This document shows positions 26,402 to 34,254 of a DNA stretch of 64,000 nt, piece by piece; positions within the stretch are counted from its first letter, which is position 1, and each line of letters starts with the position of its first letter. The notes below the pieces were generated by a model. It did not search any database, was not told where the DNA came from, and was given only the letters and a program-made list of their open reading frames with translations. The position numbers and the translations under genes are program-made. Where the stretch lies: positions 3,376,501 to 3,440,500 of the forward strand of contig CP064988.1 of assembly GCA_016699855.1 (NCBI GenBank), in the 5' to 3' direction. Source of the DNA: Rhodospirillales bacterium. GTDB lineage: Bacteria; Pseudomonadota; Alphaproteobacteria; Reyranellales; Reyranellaceae.

Positions 26402-28114
26402 ATGACCGGCGAAACCATGCGCGAAGGCGGCATACGGCGCATACCGACGCACCAGGCTCTTGCCGAGGACATCAAGGCGCTCGGCGTCGAGCAGGTGTTC
26501 GGCCTGATGAGCGACGACACCGCCGTGTTCGTCACCGGGCTCGACAGCTCGGGCGTGCGCTTCTACGGCGCCCGGCACGAGAACAACGCCATCGCCATGG
26601 CGGAGGGATACGCCTTCGCCACCGGCAAGCTCGGCATCGCGGTGATCGGCCGCGGCCCCGCCACCGCCAACGGCATGCACGCCGCCACCTACGCCAACCG
26701 CACCGGGTCGCGCGTGCTGATCATCTACGGCGAGGCCGCCGCGCCGGGCGCCGCCGCCAACGCGCCGGGCCCGGACTACAAGGCGTTCAACGCCCTGGGC
26801 GTGCTCGGCGCCGCCGGCATCCGCACGTTCACCGCCAGCGGCCCCGCCGCCGCGCGCGGCGCGCTCGCTGACGCGGCCGCGACGGCGATGCGGGGAGAAC
26901 TCGCCGCGCTGCTGCTACCGGTCAACGTGCAGCTCGCCGACATCGAGATCGCCGCGGGCGTGCCGCCATCGACGCCGCGCTCGGCGCCCGCGCGACCGGT
27001 GGCGCCGCGACCGCAGGCGGTCGAGGCCGCCGCCGACCTGCTGCGCCGTAGCCGCAAGCCGCTGATCATCGCCGGCCAGGGCGCGCATTGGGCCGGCGCG
27101 AAGCCGGCCATCGAGGCGCTGGCCGAGCGGACCGGCGCGCTGCTCGTCACCACGGCGCGCGCCAAGGACATGTTCCGCGGCAATCCCGCCGATCTCGGCG
27201 TCATCGGCTCGTTCTCGCATTCCGCCGCCCGGGGCCTGATCGACCAGGCCGACTGCGTGCTGGCGTTCGGCGCCAGCCTCAACATCCTCACCATGAGCTT
27301 CGGCAACGCGCTGCCGGACGCGCCGCTGATCCAGGTCGACGCGCGGCGCGGCAACATCGGCCGCTGGCAGCCCGCCGACGTGGCCGTGGTCGGCGACGCG
27401 CGCCTCGCCGCGGAAGCGCTGCTGGTGGCGCTGCCGGAAGGGTCGAACGCGGAGCGGCCGTTCCGCTCGGAGGAGACGCGCCGGTTCCTCGCCGGCTTCG
27501 ATCTCGCCAAGGACTTCCAGCCAGCGAACACCGCCCGCACGGTCGATCCGCGCGCGCTGGGCGCGGCGCTCGACCGGCTGCTGCCGCCGCGGCGCAACCT
27601 GGTCTACGACGCCGGAAACTTCCTCGGGATCGTGCCCTATCTCTCGGTGCCGGGACCGCAGCATTTCAAGTTCACCAGCGATTTCGCCTCGATCGGCATG
27701 GGCTTCGGCACCGCGCTCGGCGTCGCCTGCGGCCGTCCCGACGAGACGACCATCCTGGTGATCGGCGATGGCGGCTTCCTGATGACGATGGGCGAGCTGG
27801 AGACGGTGGTGCGCGAGGACCTGCCGCTCGTCATCGTGCTGATGAACGATTGCGCCTATGGCGCCGAATTGCATTTCCTCAAGATGCGCGGTCTGCCGGT
27901 GGCGAAGTCGGTGTTCCCCGACGTCGACTACGCGCCGGTCGCCGAAGCGTTCGGCTTCCGGGCCGCGACCGTGCGCACGCTCGAGGAACTGGAGAAACTG
28001 GCGCCGCTGCTGGCCAAGCCGGACGGGCCGATGTTCCTCGACTGCAAACTGAACGCCGCGATCGCCGCGCCGTTCATGAGCGAGGTCCATGAGCACGAGA
28101 CGCGGCGGCGCTAG
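26402..28114 (+). CDS. ThDP-dependent enzyme (acetolactate synthase-like)
   Basis: 570 aa thiamine-diphosphate enzyme. ATG at 26402 follows a gggagga site. The N-terminal PYR domain has the ThDP-activating glutamate in GARHENNAIAMAEGYA (about residue 60). The central domain (about 195-330) has KPLIIAGQGAHWAGAK. The C-terminal PP domain has the Mg/ThDP motif GDGGFLMTMGELETVVRED ending in LMNDCAYGAEL. The family includes acetolactate synthase, benzoylformate decarboxylase, oxalyl-CoA decarboxylase and sulfoacetaldehyde acetyltransferase. Its place 51 bp after the deacylase suggests the two share a pathway and a transcript. The exact reaction is not resolved. Confidence 0.88.
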   Translation: MTGETMREGGIRRIPTHQALAEDIKALGVEQVFGLMSDDTAVFVTGLDSSGVRFYGARHENNAIAMAEGYAFATGKLGIAVIGRGPATANGMHAATYANRTGSRVLIIYGEAAAPGAAANAPGPDYKAFNALGVLGAAGIRTFTASGPAAARGALADAAATAMRGELAALLLPVNVQLADIEIAAGVPPSTPRSAPARPVAPRPQAVEAAADLLRRSRKPLIIAGQGAHWAGAKPAIEALAERTGALLVTTARAKDMFRGNPADLGVIGSFSHSAARGLIDQADCVLAFGASLNILTMSFGNALPDAPLIQVDARRGNIGRWQPADVAVVGDARLAAEALLVALPEGSNAERPFRSEETRRFLAGFDLAKDFQPANTARTVDPRALGAALDRLLPPRRNLVYDAGNFLGIVPYLSVPGPQHFKFTSDFASIGMGFGTALGVACGRPDETTILVIGDGGFLMTMGELETVVREDLPLVIVLMNDCAYGAELHFLKMRGLPVAKSVFPDVDYAPVAEAFGFRAATVRTLEELEKLAPLLAKPDGPMFLDCKLNAAIAAPFMSEVHEHETRRR

Positions 28115-28137
28115 GCCGCCGGCGGCGCGTCCGGGCG

Positions 28138-28170
28138 GCGGCGCGGCGGCGGATGCCGCTGCCGCGCCGC
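28138..28170. terminator. Strong GC hairpin between convergent genes
   Basis: Bases 28138-28147 (gcggcgcggc) pair perfectly with 28161-28170. Inside, 28148 pairs with 28160 as a G-U and 28149-28152 pairs with 28156-28159, leaving a three-base loop: a 15-pair stem. It lies between the stops of the ThDP enzyme (28114, plus) and the H-NS-like gene (28190, minus). There is no T-run on either side, as is common in very GC-rich genomes, so use as a bidirectional terminator is inferred. Confidence 0.5.
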
Positions 28171-28189
28171 TATCTGGTGCGGACCGCCC

Positions 28190-28522
28190 CTAGATCGCCA
28201 GGTCTTCGAGCTTCTTGCCGCTCTTGAGGGCGGCAACGACCCACCTCGGCTTGCTGCCGCGTCCCGCCCAGGTCTCGCTCTTGTCGGCGGGGTTACGGTA
28301 CTTTGGCTTCACCGTCCGCGTTTTCGCGCCCTTAGCGCCCTTCGACGCCGCCGGACGGCCTTTCATCGCCGCCGTCACATCGGCCATCGTCAGCTTGTAT
28401 TTGCGCACGACGGCTTTCAGTTGCTTGACGCCGGGCTTTTCGGCCTTCTTGAGCTTGTCCGCCCGGGCCTGGAGGGCGCGGATCTTGGCTTCGATGGTTT
28501 TGAGCGAGGCGGCGCGGGGCAT
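28190..28522 (-). CDS. H-NS family nucleoid protein (copy 1)
   Basis: 110 aa basic protein. The N-terminal 35 residues form a lysine-rich helical oligomerisation segment (SLKTIEAKIRALQARADKLKK). A helical linker with VRKYKLTMADVTAAM follows, then a basic tether (KGAKGAKTRTVKPK). The C-terminal DNA-binding motif is KYRNPADKSETWAGRGSKP then RWVVAAL, matching the H-NS core W-x-G-R-G-x-x-P. It is closely related to the gene at 41358, and both have the same promoter layout. Proteins of this type silence AT-rich or horizontally acquired DNA, though here they lie within accessory genes. Confidence 0.9.
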   Translation of the reverse strand: MPRAASLKTIEAKIRALQARADKLKKAEKPGVKQLKAVVRKYKLTMADVTAAMKGRPAASKGAKGAKTRTVKPKYRNPADKSETWAGRGSKPRWVVAALKSGKKLEDLAI

Positions 28523-28578
28523 ATCTTCTCTTCCGGAAAGGTGGTCGACCGCCCGGTAAAGTCGCCGGGCGCCCTTTG

Positions 28579-28607
28579 GTCCTAAGTCGAATCGGCTCCC
28601 GAGACAA
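28579..28607 (-). promoter_or_regulatory. Sigma70-like promoter of H-NS copy 1
   Basis: On the minus strand TTGTCT (28607-28602), a 17-base spacer and TAGGAC (28584-28579) form -35 and -10 boxes about 55 bp before the ATG at 28522. The same boxes with the same 17-base spacing precede the paralogue at 41358, inside upstream sequence that is otherwise diverged; the preceding ttcgcacc is also shared. Conservation between paralogues is the main support. Confidence 0.6.
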
Positions 28608-28649
28608 GGTGCGAAATGGTGCGGTCCGGCGCGAACGCCTGATCCGGCG

Positions 28650-29249
28650 TCAGGGCGCGGCCGGCTCGCCCAGCGACAGCATCAGCCGGTTGGCCCAGTT
28701 GAAGAACGAGGCGGCGTTGATCACGTCGACGATCGCGGCGTCGTCGAGGCCTGCCTGCCGCAGCGCGTCGACATGCGACGGCGCGAACGCGACAGGTGTC
28801 GAGGTGAGGGCCACCGAGGCCGCGACGATGGCGTTCCAGCGCGCGTCGAGATCGGCGCCGACACCCTCGGCCAGCAGCCTCTCGACCTCCGGCACGCGCT
28901 TGGAGTAGGTCGCGGCGAAACGCGCGTGCACCGAGGCGCAGTAGATGCAGCCGTTGTGGCGCGAGGCCGCGGTGGCGGCGAGCTCCCGCTCGGCGCGCGG
29001 CAGGCCGGCCTCCGGGTTGTAGAAGATGTCCTTATCGGCGCGCGTGCGGGCCTCGAGCGCGTCGGGGTCGCGGGCCAGCAGACGGAAATACGGCGACTTG
29101 GCGCGCGCGGCGTCCACCAGGCTGGCGTGGTGGCGCGGCGTCAATTCGGCCTCGGTCAACGGCTCGATCCACGGCAGCCAGTCGAGCTGGTCGCGGGTGA
29201 AGACGACGGGCTCCGTGTGCGGCGGCGGCGTCAGCGTCCTGTCGGTCAT
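28650..29249 (-). CDS. Alkylhydroperoxidase/CMD-fold protein (Avi_7169-type)
   Basis: 199 aa. The C-terminal half has the AhpD-like redox motif NGCIYCASVHARF (CxxC followed by H), preceded by LPRAERELAATAASRH; the end is INAASFFNWANRLMLSLGEP. The N-terminal part has FTRDQLDWLPWIEPLTEAEL. This arrangement and its neighbours match a known gene neighbourhood of two CMD-fold proteins with a luciferase-like monooxygenase, defined in TIGRFAM as the Avi_7169, Avi_7170 and KPN_01858 families (from memory). It starts 7 bp after the stop of its partner, so they are probably co-translated. Function unknown; peroxide reduction or redox support of the monooxygenase is plausible. Confidence 0.85.
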   Translation of the reverse strand: MTDRTLTPPPHTEPVVFTRDQLDWLPWIEPLTEAELTPRHHASLVDAARAKSPYFRLLARDPDALEARTRADKDIFYNPEAGLPRAERELAATAASRHNGCIYCASVHARFAATYSKRVPEVERLLAEGVGADLDARWNAIVAASVALTSTPVAFAPSHVDALRQAGLDDAAIVDVINAASFFNWANRLMLSLGEPAAP

Positions 29250-29256
29250 GTCGGCC

Positions 29257-29862
29257 TCACGCGGAAAGCATGGGAGCGAGCGTCCTCAGGCCGGCGACGA
29301 CGCGGATCTGGAACGCCAGGAAGGAGACGAGCTGCGACAGCGTCACGATATCCGTCGTCGACCACCCGGCGTCGAGCAGCGACTGCAGCGACGCCGCCGC
29401 GGCGTCGCGCGGATGGAATACCAGCATGTGGACGTGCTCGAACGCGGCGGTGAGGCGCGCGCCGAGCGCGTCGGCCGTGTCGCCGGCGACCTTGTAGACG
29501 GGGCCGGCCGCGTCCTCGACGCTGAGCGGACCCTCTGGATAGTGGCCGTAGGGCCCGGTGGCCGATCCGGCGGCGACGGCCGCGGCGACGGCTGATCGCA
29601 ACGTCGGCGGCGCGCCGGAGGCCGCGAGCCTCGTCCCGTAGAAATCGCTGGTCTCCGGGCGGCCATGGAGGCCGGCGACGAAGGCGGCCACCGCGAAGCG
29701 CTCCTGCGCCGTGACGCCGCCGGACGACGCGGGTTCCATCAGCGCGAGATAGCTCAGCTGCGCGTTCCTGCGCGCCTCGGCTCGCAGGGCGCGGATCGTG
29801 TCGAGGCGCGAACCCGGCGCGATGCCGGCCAGCGCGTCGATCACGTCGGAAGTCGTCGCCAT
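29257..29862 (-). CDS. CMD domain protein (Avi_7170-type)
   Basis: 201 aa CMD-fold protein without the CxxC pair. Landmarks are VIDALAGIAPGSRLDTIRALRAEAR at the N-terminus (a helical region), GGVTAQERFAVAAFVAGLHG in the middle, and the C-terminal LLDAGWSTTDIVTLSQLVSFL. It lies between the luciferase-like gene (20 bp) and the Avi_7169-type gene (7 bp) on one leftward transcript. The three-gene set suggests a single oxidative function on an unknown small molecule. The partner ABC transporter genes often seen with this set are absent here. Confidence 0.82.
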   Translation of the reverse strand: MATTSDVIDALAGIAPGSRLDTIRALRAEARRNAQLSYLALMEPASSGGVTAQERFAVAAFVAGLHGRPETSDFYGTRLAASGAPPTLRSAVAAAVAAGSATGPYGHYPEGPLSVEDAAGPVYKVAGDTADALGARLTAAFEHVHMLVFHPRDAAAASLQSLLDAGWSTTDIVTLSQLVSFLAFQIRVVAGLRTLAPMLSA

Positions 29863-29881
29863 CGTGCCGTCCCTCCTTGGA

Positions 29882-30916
29882 TCATGCGACCTTGCGGACG
29901 CCGGCCGCGTCGTCGCGCGTCCAGCCCAGCGCCGGAGCCACCTTGTCCGCCATCAGCTCGATCGAACGCAGGATATGGGGATGGGGCGGGTCGATGGAAT
30001 GGACCTGCATGGTGAGATCCGTGGCGCGTTCGAGCGTGCTGTCGGCGAGCAATGATCCGACCACCTCCGAGGGCGTCCCCATATGGACGTCGAAGGACTT
30101 GACCAGGTCCTCGAGCGAACCTCTGGCTACCGGCATGCCTGCCTCGGCGTGCTTGTCGACGAGGCTCATGAGGCCGGCCTTGGCGAACCGGACGGCGTCC
30201 TCGCGGTCGTCGGTGGCGAACACCGTGCGCGACGCGAGGATGCGCGGCGTTACGCCTCCGGGCAGCGCCGCGAGATACGCGTCGATCATCGGGTTCTGGA
30301 TGTCGGCCAGCGTGGCGTCGGGCCGGTCCAGCGGCCGCGGCTGGGTGCGCGAGAGCATCAGGCCGTCGCCCGCCAGGCCGGCGCGCCGCGCGCCCTCGAC
30401 CGTGAAGGTCGCCTGCCAGATGCGGCCGACGAGAGTCGGGGCCGGGGGATACAGCCGGTCGCCGCCCGGCAGCGCGCCACCCGACCAGGCTGTGCGCAGG
30501 ACGTCGAGGTGCTCGGAGAAGAGGCGGTGGCGTTCGCCGCTGGCCAGACCGAACGCGGCGAACGCCGTCATGTTGCCGCCCGGCCCGACGCCGACCTCAA
30601 GGCGGTGGCCGCACATCAGGTCGAGGACGGCGGCGTCCTCGGCGACGCGGATCGGCAGTTCGAGCGGCAGCGTCACGATGCCCGTGCCGAGGCGGATGCG
30701 CGAGGTGTGCGCCGCGAGGTGGGCCAGGAAGACGAACGGCGCCGGCAGGCCGCCCTCGGCCTCATGGAAGTGATGCTGGGCGATCCACGCCGAGTCGAAG
30801 CCGCTGCGCTCGGCCTGCGCGACCTGCTCGGTCACGAGGCGGTAGCGTCCGGCGGCGTCGGTCTTGTCGAGCAGACGGGAGAAGAACCCCAGGCGCTTCG
30901 GCGTGGTCTTTGTCAT
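29882..30916 (-). CDS. FMN-dependent luciferase-like monooxygenase (KPN_01858-type)
   Basis: 344 aa LLM-class flavin monooxygenase. It begins KRLGFFSRLLDKTDAAGRYR, then SGFDSAWIAQHHFHEAEGGLP, RLGTGIVTLPLELPIRVAEDA and GHRLEVGVGPGGN, typical of alkanal/luciferase-type barrels. The C-terminal part has VVGSLLADSTLERATDL and HPHILRSIELMADKVAPAL. It is the first gene of the three-gene leftward set with the two CMD-fold genes. It probably acts on a sulfur- or halogen-containing or alkyl substrate, but that is only a family impression. Confidence 0.86.
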   Translation of the reverse strand: MTKTTPKRLGFFSRLLDKTDAAGRYRLVTEQVAQAERSGFDSAWIAQHHFHEAEGGLPAPFVFLAHLAAHTSRIRLGTGIVTLPLELPIRVAEDAAVLDLMCGHRLEVGVGPGGNMTAFAAFGLASGERHRLFSEHLDVLRTAWSGGALPGGDRLYPPAPTLVGRIWQATFTVEGARRAGLAGDGLMLSRTQPRPLDRPDATLADIQNPMIDAYLAALPGGVTPRILASRTVFATDDREDAVRFAKAGLMSLVDKHAEAGMPVARGSLEDLVKSFDVHMGTPSEVVGSLLADSTLERATDLTMQVHSIDPPHPHILRSIELMADKVAPALGWTRDDAAGVRKVA

Positions 30917-31265
30917 GTCGGACCCACCCTCGCGCGGAGACCGGCGCCACGCAAGGGCTGGTGCGGTCCGGCACGATCGCCACCCGGCTGCTGGTGGAGC
31001 TGTGCATGGAGCCGCCAGCGGCGGTCGAGGCGGTCCGCGCCGCGCGCCCCGGCGCGATCGACCGGCACGTGAACGACGAGCGGCGGGTCGCGGACGCTCG
31101 GCTCGATTGTCTGCTCATTGGCGTCGAACGGGGCGGACGCCTCCTGATCCTCCGACCGAGTTGTCGAGAGCTTGCCGGTCCAGATGATCTCGTCCCACTC
31201 TTCCCTCCTCCCGGATACACCTCGTGTCCGGTGCGGCAGGAGTTTCGTGACAGGAGGACCTGATC
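30917..31265. other. 349-bp divergent intergenic region
   Basis: This gap separates the luciferase-like gene (minus) from the DUF4440 gene (plus). It holds a short plus-strand open stretch (about 30976-31250, with EAVRAARPGAIDRHVNDE) that I do not recognise. It also holds one copy (31130-31148) of a 19-bp direct repeat. An aggagg ribosome site for the next gene is at its right end. No RNA gene or convincing promoter was seen. Confidence 0.4.
31130..31148 (+). repeat. 19-bp direct repeat, copy 1
   Basis: The sequence ggggcggacgcctcctgat occurs here and again at 31846-31864 in the same orientation. The two copies bracket the DUF4440 gene, 716 bp apart. Flanking bases are not alike beyond a few positions. 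They could be remnants of a small insertion or the footprint of recombination. Confidence 0.5.
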
Positions 31266-31715
31266 TTGCGGAGATCGGATTGGACTATCTCGATCGCTCT
31301 TCTTGTTCTCGCGCCTGCCATCGCGGCGGCGGGGCCGGCGGAGGACGCGGGCGCCGTCATCGACCGTTGGGCGGCGGCGTACAGCGCCAACGACCGCGAG
31401 GCGTTGGTCGCCCTCTACACGCCGGACGCGATCCTGCTGGGCACGACCAGTCCGGTGGTGTCGAAGGGCACCGAGGACATCCGGAAGTACTTCGAGGCAC
31501 TTCCCGGCAGCGGCCGCAAGAACGCGATCGGCGAGCGCGATCTCGTCGTCCTCGGACCGGACGTCGTGCTCGGCACGGGGTTCTACACGTTCGCGCGGCG
31601 CGAGCAGAACGACGAGCCGCGGCCCTCGCGCTTCACCATGGTCGTGGTGAAGCGCGACGGCCAGTGGCGGATCGCGCACCACCATTCCTCGCCGCGCGCC
31701 GCCAAGCGGCAGTGA
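31266..31715 (+). CDS. Secreted SgcJ/EcaC-type DUF4440 protein
   Basis: 149 aa. Start is TTG at 31266, eight bases after an aggagg site. Residues 1-23 (TISIALLVLAPAIAAA core) form a signal peptide. The mature part is an NTF2-like fold: VIDRWAAAYSANDREALVALYTPDAILLG, then KGTEDIRKYFEAL and FTMVVVKRDGQWRIAHHHSS, the classic SgcJ/EcaC ending. It is periplasmic by inference. It is followed by a SOUL haem-binding gene and a small cytochrome c on the same strand, but the gaps (225 and 109 bp) make a single transcript uncertain. Confidence 0.88.
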   Translation: MRRSDWTISIALLVLAPAIAAAGPAEDAGAVIDRWAAAYSANDREALVALYTPDAILLGTTSPVVSKGTEDIRKYFEALPGSGRKNAIGERDLVVLGPDVVLGTGFYTFARREQNDEPRPSRFTMVVVKRDGQWRIAHHHSSPRAAKRQ

Positions 31716-31845
31716 GCGCCGCTGGCGCCAACCCACTCCTGCCGCCGCCATCGCGGCCGCGGACGATCGCCAGCGCCTTGGGGTCGAAGTCGATCGGCGC
31801 GCTCGCCGGCGGCCGATCGACGTTCTGGACAGTGGCGACGGCCGT

Positions 31846-31864
31846 GGGGCGGACGCCTCCTGAT
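31846..31864 (+). repeat. 19-bp direct repeat, copy 2
   Basis: Identical to 31130-31148 (ggggcggacgcctcctgat), same orientation. It lies in the 225-bp gap between the DUF4440 and SOUL genes. Apart from this repeat the gap shows no feature I recognise. Confidence 0.5.
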
Positions 31865-31940
31865 TTTCTGCCCGCGACAGGGAACGGGGAGGTGGCCACC
31901 GCGTTCACTAGGATCGGGGCGCACCAACGGACGCGAGAGA

Positions 31941-32576
31941 ATGTGGCAGGCGATTTCGTACTACGGCGTGCTCGCGCTCGAGTCGGTGTTCGGCGTCTTC
32001 GGCGTCCGGCTCAACGAGGAGCCGCGCTACGAGGTGATCGATCGTCTCGGGGATCAGGTCGAGATACGGCGCTACGGGCCGCGCCTCGCGGCCGAGGTCG
32101 AGTCGCCCTCCACCGGCGAGGCGGGACGCGGCGAAGCGTTCCGGCTGTTGTTCGCATACATCGCGGGCGCCAACCGCGCGGCAGGGTCGGGAAGCGACCG
32201 GATCGCCATGACCGTGCCGGTCGAGGTGCGCGACCGGGAACGGGTGGCGACGGCCGTACCGGTCCAGACCTCGCGGGCGGACGGGCGCGTGCGGATGAGG
32301 TTCTTCCTGCCGGCGAAGCTCAGCCGCGAGAACGCGCCGACGCCCGTCGACGGCCGGGTGCGACTCGTCACGATGCCCGCCGCGACGATCGCGATCCTGA
32401 GATACTCCGGATCGGGGATCGACCGGGCGCGGCGCGAGGCCGAGCTGACGGCGGCGCTCGCCCCATCGCCGTGGCGGCCGTCGGACGAGCCCTCCACGCT
32501 CAACTACGACGCCCCCTTCACGCTGCCTTTCCTGCGGCGCAACGAGGCCGCGGTCGCGGTCGAGAAGGCGCCCTGA
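31941..32576 (+). CDS. SOUL family haem-binding protein
   Basis: 211 aa. The SOUL/HBP fold begins with EEPRYEVIDRLGDQVEIRRYGP, the most recognisable motif of the family, then FRLLFAYIAGANR, IAMTVPVEV and VRMRFFLPAKLSRENAP, ending LNYDAPFTLPFLRRNE. The N-terminal stretch YYGVLALESVFGVFGV is hydrophobic and may anchor it or serve as an uncleaved signal. Bacterial SOUL proteins bind haem or tetrapyrroles, and their role is little known. The next gene is a c-type cytochrome, which fits a haem-related context by proximity only. Confidence 0.88.
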   Translation: MWQAISYYGVLALESVFGVFGVRLNEEPRYEVIDRLGDQVEIRRYGPRLAAEVESPSTGEAGRGEAFRLLFAYIAGANRAAGSGSDRIAMTVPVEVRDRERVATAVPVQTSRADGRVRMRFFLPAKLSRENAPTPVDGRVRLVTMPAATIAILRYSGSGIDRARREAELTAALAPSPWRPSDEPSTLNYDAPFTLPFLRRNEAAVAVEKAP

Positions 32577-32685
32577 CCGCGACGGCGACAGGCGTGGTCC
32601 CTCCGGCGCCGCGCGCCCGGAAGACCCGCGCTCTCCCGCTCCCCCGGGCGACGACCGGTGATCGACAACCTACGCTTGGCAATGG

Positions 32686-33000
32686 ATGGTGAGACAGATG
32701 CGAAGATCAATGGCGGTGGTGGTGGCCTTGGCGCCGCTGGCGTTACCGGCGGCCGCGCAGGATTCCCCGGTCGGAAGCCGTCTGGCCGCGCGCTGGTGCG
32801 TGGCATGCCACGTCGTCGAACCCAACCAGCGCAAGGCTACCGACAACGCGCCCACCTTCTGGGAAATCGCCGCCCGGTCGGGCACGACCGCGGAATCGCT
32901 CGATCGATACCTTTCCAGAGGGCACACGCTGATGCCCGACTTCTCGCTCAGCTCCCAGGAGCGCGACGCGCTGGTCGCCTACATCCTCAGCTTGCGCTGA
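32686..33000 (+). CDS. Small c-type cytochrome (copy 1)
   Basis: 104 aa. An N-terminal signal peptide (about 1-25, MAVVVALAPLALPAAA core) is followed by one haem-attachment site WCVACH (about 37-42). The distal methionine ligand is in GHTLMPDFSL, and the C-terminal helix is ERDALVAYILSLR. It is a soluble class I monohaem cytochrome for the periplasm. A near-identical copy lies at 51403-51717, and the similarity extends into the DNA on both sides. The electron partner is unknown; the oxidoreductases around are cytoplasmic, so direct pairing is not evident. Confidence 0.92.
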   Translation: MVRQMRRSMAVVVALAPLALPAAAQDSPVGSRLAARWCVACHVVEPNQRKATDNAPTFWEIAARSGTTAESLDRYLSRGHTLMPDFSLSSQERDALVAYILSLR

Positions 33001-33251
33001 TATCGGCGAGCCACCGCGGAACGTCACCCGCGCAAGGCTGGTGTCGGCGCGACGCCGACGTGAACGCAGACGTCGAGGCTCCCCGCGCTGTTCGACGACG
33101 CCACGGCCGATCTCTCGGCGATGACCATCGGAATGCGCGCGGCTCGCGGCGATCGCGCGCCCTCGCGGGCACGCCAGACACGCGATTCCGCCATGTTCGG
33201 TCGATCCCGGCGCGGCACGACGGTTCCGGTTCCGCAGGCCGTGCGTCGCGT

Positions 33252-33427
33252 ACCGACACTGCCCATTCGGGGCCCGGATAGAAGGCCGGAAACAGCGCGC
33301 GATACGGCCCGTCACGGAGGCCATTCCGTGGCGCCCGGTGTCGCGTCCACGCGCGGAAAAGCGCGCCATGGCGGGCATTTGCCACTGCGCGGATAGGTAG
33401 ATAAAATATATCGCAATGCAATGGCGG
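33252..33427. repeat. 177-bp dispersed repeat, copy A
   Basis: This segment matches 59554-59730 over its length at an estimated 85-90 percent identity by eye. It runs from accgacactgccca to gcaatggcgg. Copy B directly abuts and enters the 3' end of tRNA-Ser, and copy A ends with the same tggcgg (33422-33427), which would be the CCGCCA end of a tRNA on the minus strand. No tRNA follows here. Open frames through it are conserved in more than one frame, as expected for a repeat and not a gene. Confidence 0.65.
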
Positions 33428-33649
33428 TGGGTGCAGTCCACGGCGAACCATTCTCCACGGTCAATTCCCTGCTATCAGGGTAATTAACAGGGAATCGGCC
33501 CGGATCGGACCACCGCCGGCCTCCACGGGCGTTCGAACGCGCCGGAATATCAGCGCGTTACCGGGCAATTCCCTACGTCAGCGAACAGGGAATTTCCGGT
33601 GGCGGAACAGGGAAGCGCCCAAGCGGAGCAGGGAGTCCGCGAAGCGGCC
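33428..33649. repeat. Cluster of AGGGAATT-type short repeats
   Basis: Within about 170 bp there are two inverted pairs: attccctg at 33464-33471 with cagggaat at 33488-33495, and aattccct at 33567-33574 with agggaatt at 33587-33594. Additional acagggaa copies lie at about 33606, and a degenerate one near 33630. I recall similar nreF-like repeats in alphaproteobacterial intergenic and mobile regions. It borders the IS3 fragment. No gene is seen in this stretch. Confidence 0.5.
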
Positions 33650-34171
33650 TCAGCCGTCGACCAGCACGTCGATCTCCGCGAGCGCCGCCGCGAGCCGGTC
33701 CCGCGCCGCGAGCAGCCTCAGCCCGGCGACGATCCGGCCGCGTCCGGCCATCGCGAGGACGGTGTCCAGCACCTCGTCCGAGCGCGCGACCAGGGCGATC
33801 AGATGTTCGCCGCTCGGACCGTTGGTCCCGGCCAGCCAGTTCTTGACGGTGCGCTCGCTCGTGGGCCTGTCGCGGAACACAGGCGCTGGTTGCGTCGTGG
33901 ACGCACGGTGCGAGATTGGCGGACGCGCCGTGCGGTCTGCCGTGGTGTAGTCCCCGCGCCAGGCGGCCAGCGCCGCCCGGGCATGCGCCAGCGAGGTGAG
34001 CGGCGTCTCGTCGAGCGGTTCGTCGCGCGGGCGCCCGCTGAACGATTCGATGAAGGCGTTCCGCCGCGGTTTGCCGGGCGCGGTGTGGCGCCAGTCGACG
34101 CCGCGCTCCTGCGACCAACGCAGGATCGCCATGCTGGTCGGCTCGGTGCCGTTGTCCGACACGCAGCCCAA
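33650..34171 (-). pseudogene. IS3-family transposase fragment joined to an HTH-like mobile-element protein tail
   Basis: A 173-codon open stretch with two unrelated halves. Residues 1-90 (33902-34171) are the C-terminal part of an IS3 OrfB integrase: CVSDNGTEPTS gives the second acidic residue, and HTAPGKPRRNAFIESFSGR gives the third (Glu), followed by SLAHARAALAAWRGDY. Residues about 100-173 (33650-33870) are different: SERTVKNWLAGTNGPSGEH then LIALVARSDEVLDTVLAMAG, a helix-turn-helix-like sequence that I associate with small island or prophage proteins. The N-terminal integrase half is missing, so no transposase activity is possible. Confidence 0.72.
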
Positions 34172-34254
34172 TGGCCTGCCAAGCCGGCCGCCGAGCCCGT
34201 CCGCGATGGTCCGATCGCGGGGGCGAAGCCGGCCTGGTCAGCGATCCGGTCTGG

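Noticed and set aside
30976..31263. Possible small gene upstream of DUF4440 (EAVRAARPGAIDRH)
   Set aside because: No ribosome site, no family motif, and a stop just before the DUF4440 start; the stretch includes one of the 19-bp repeats. Not strong enough for a gene.
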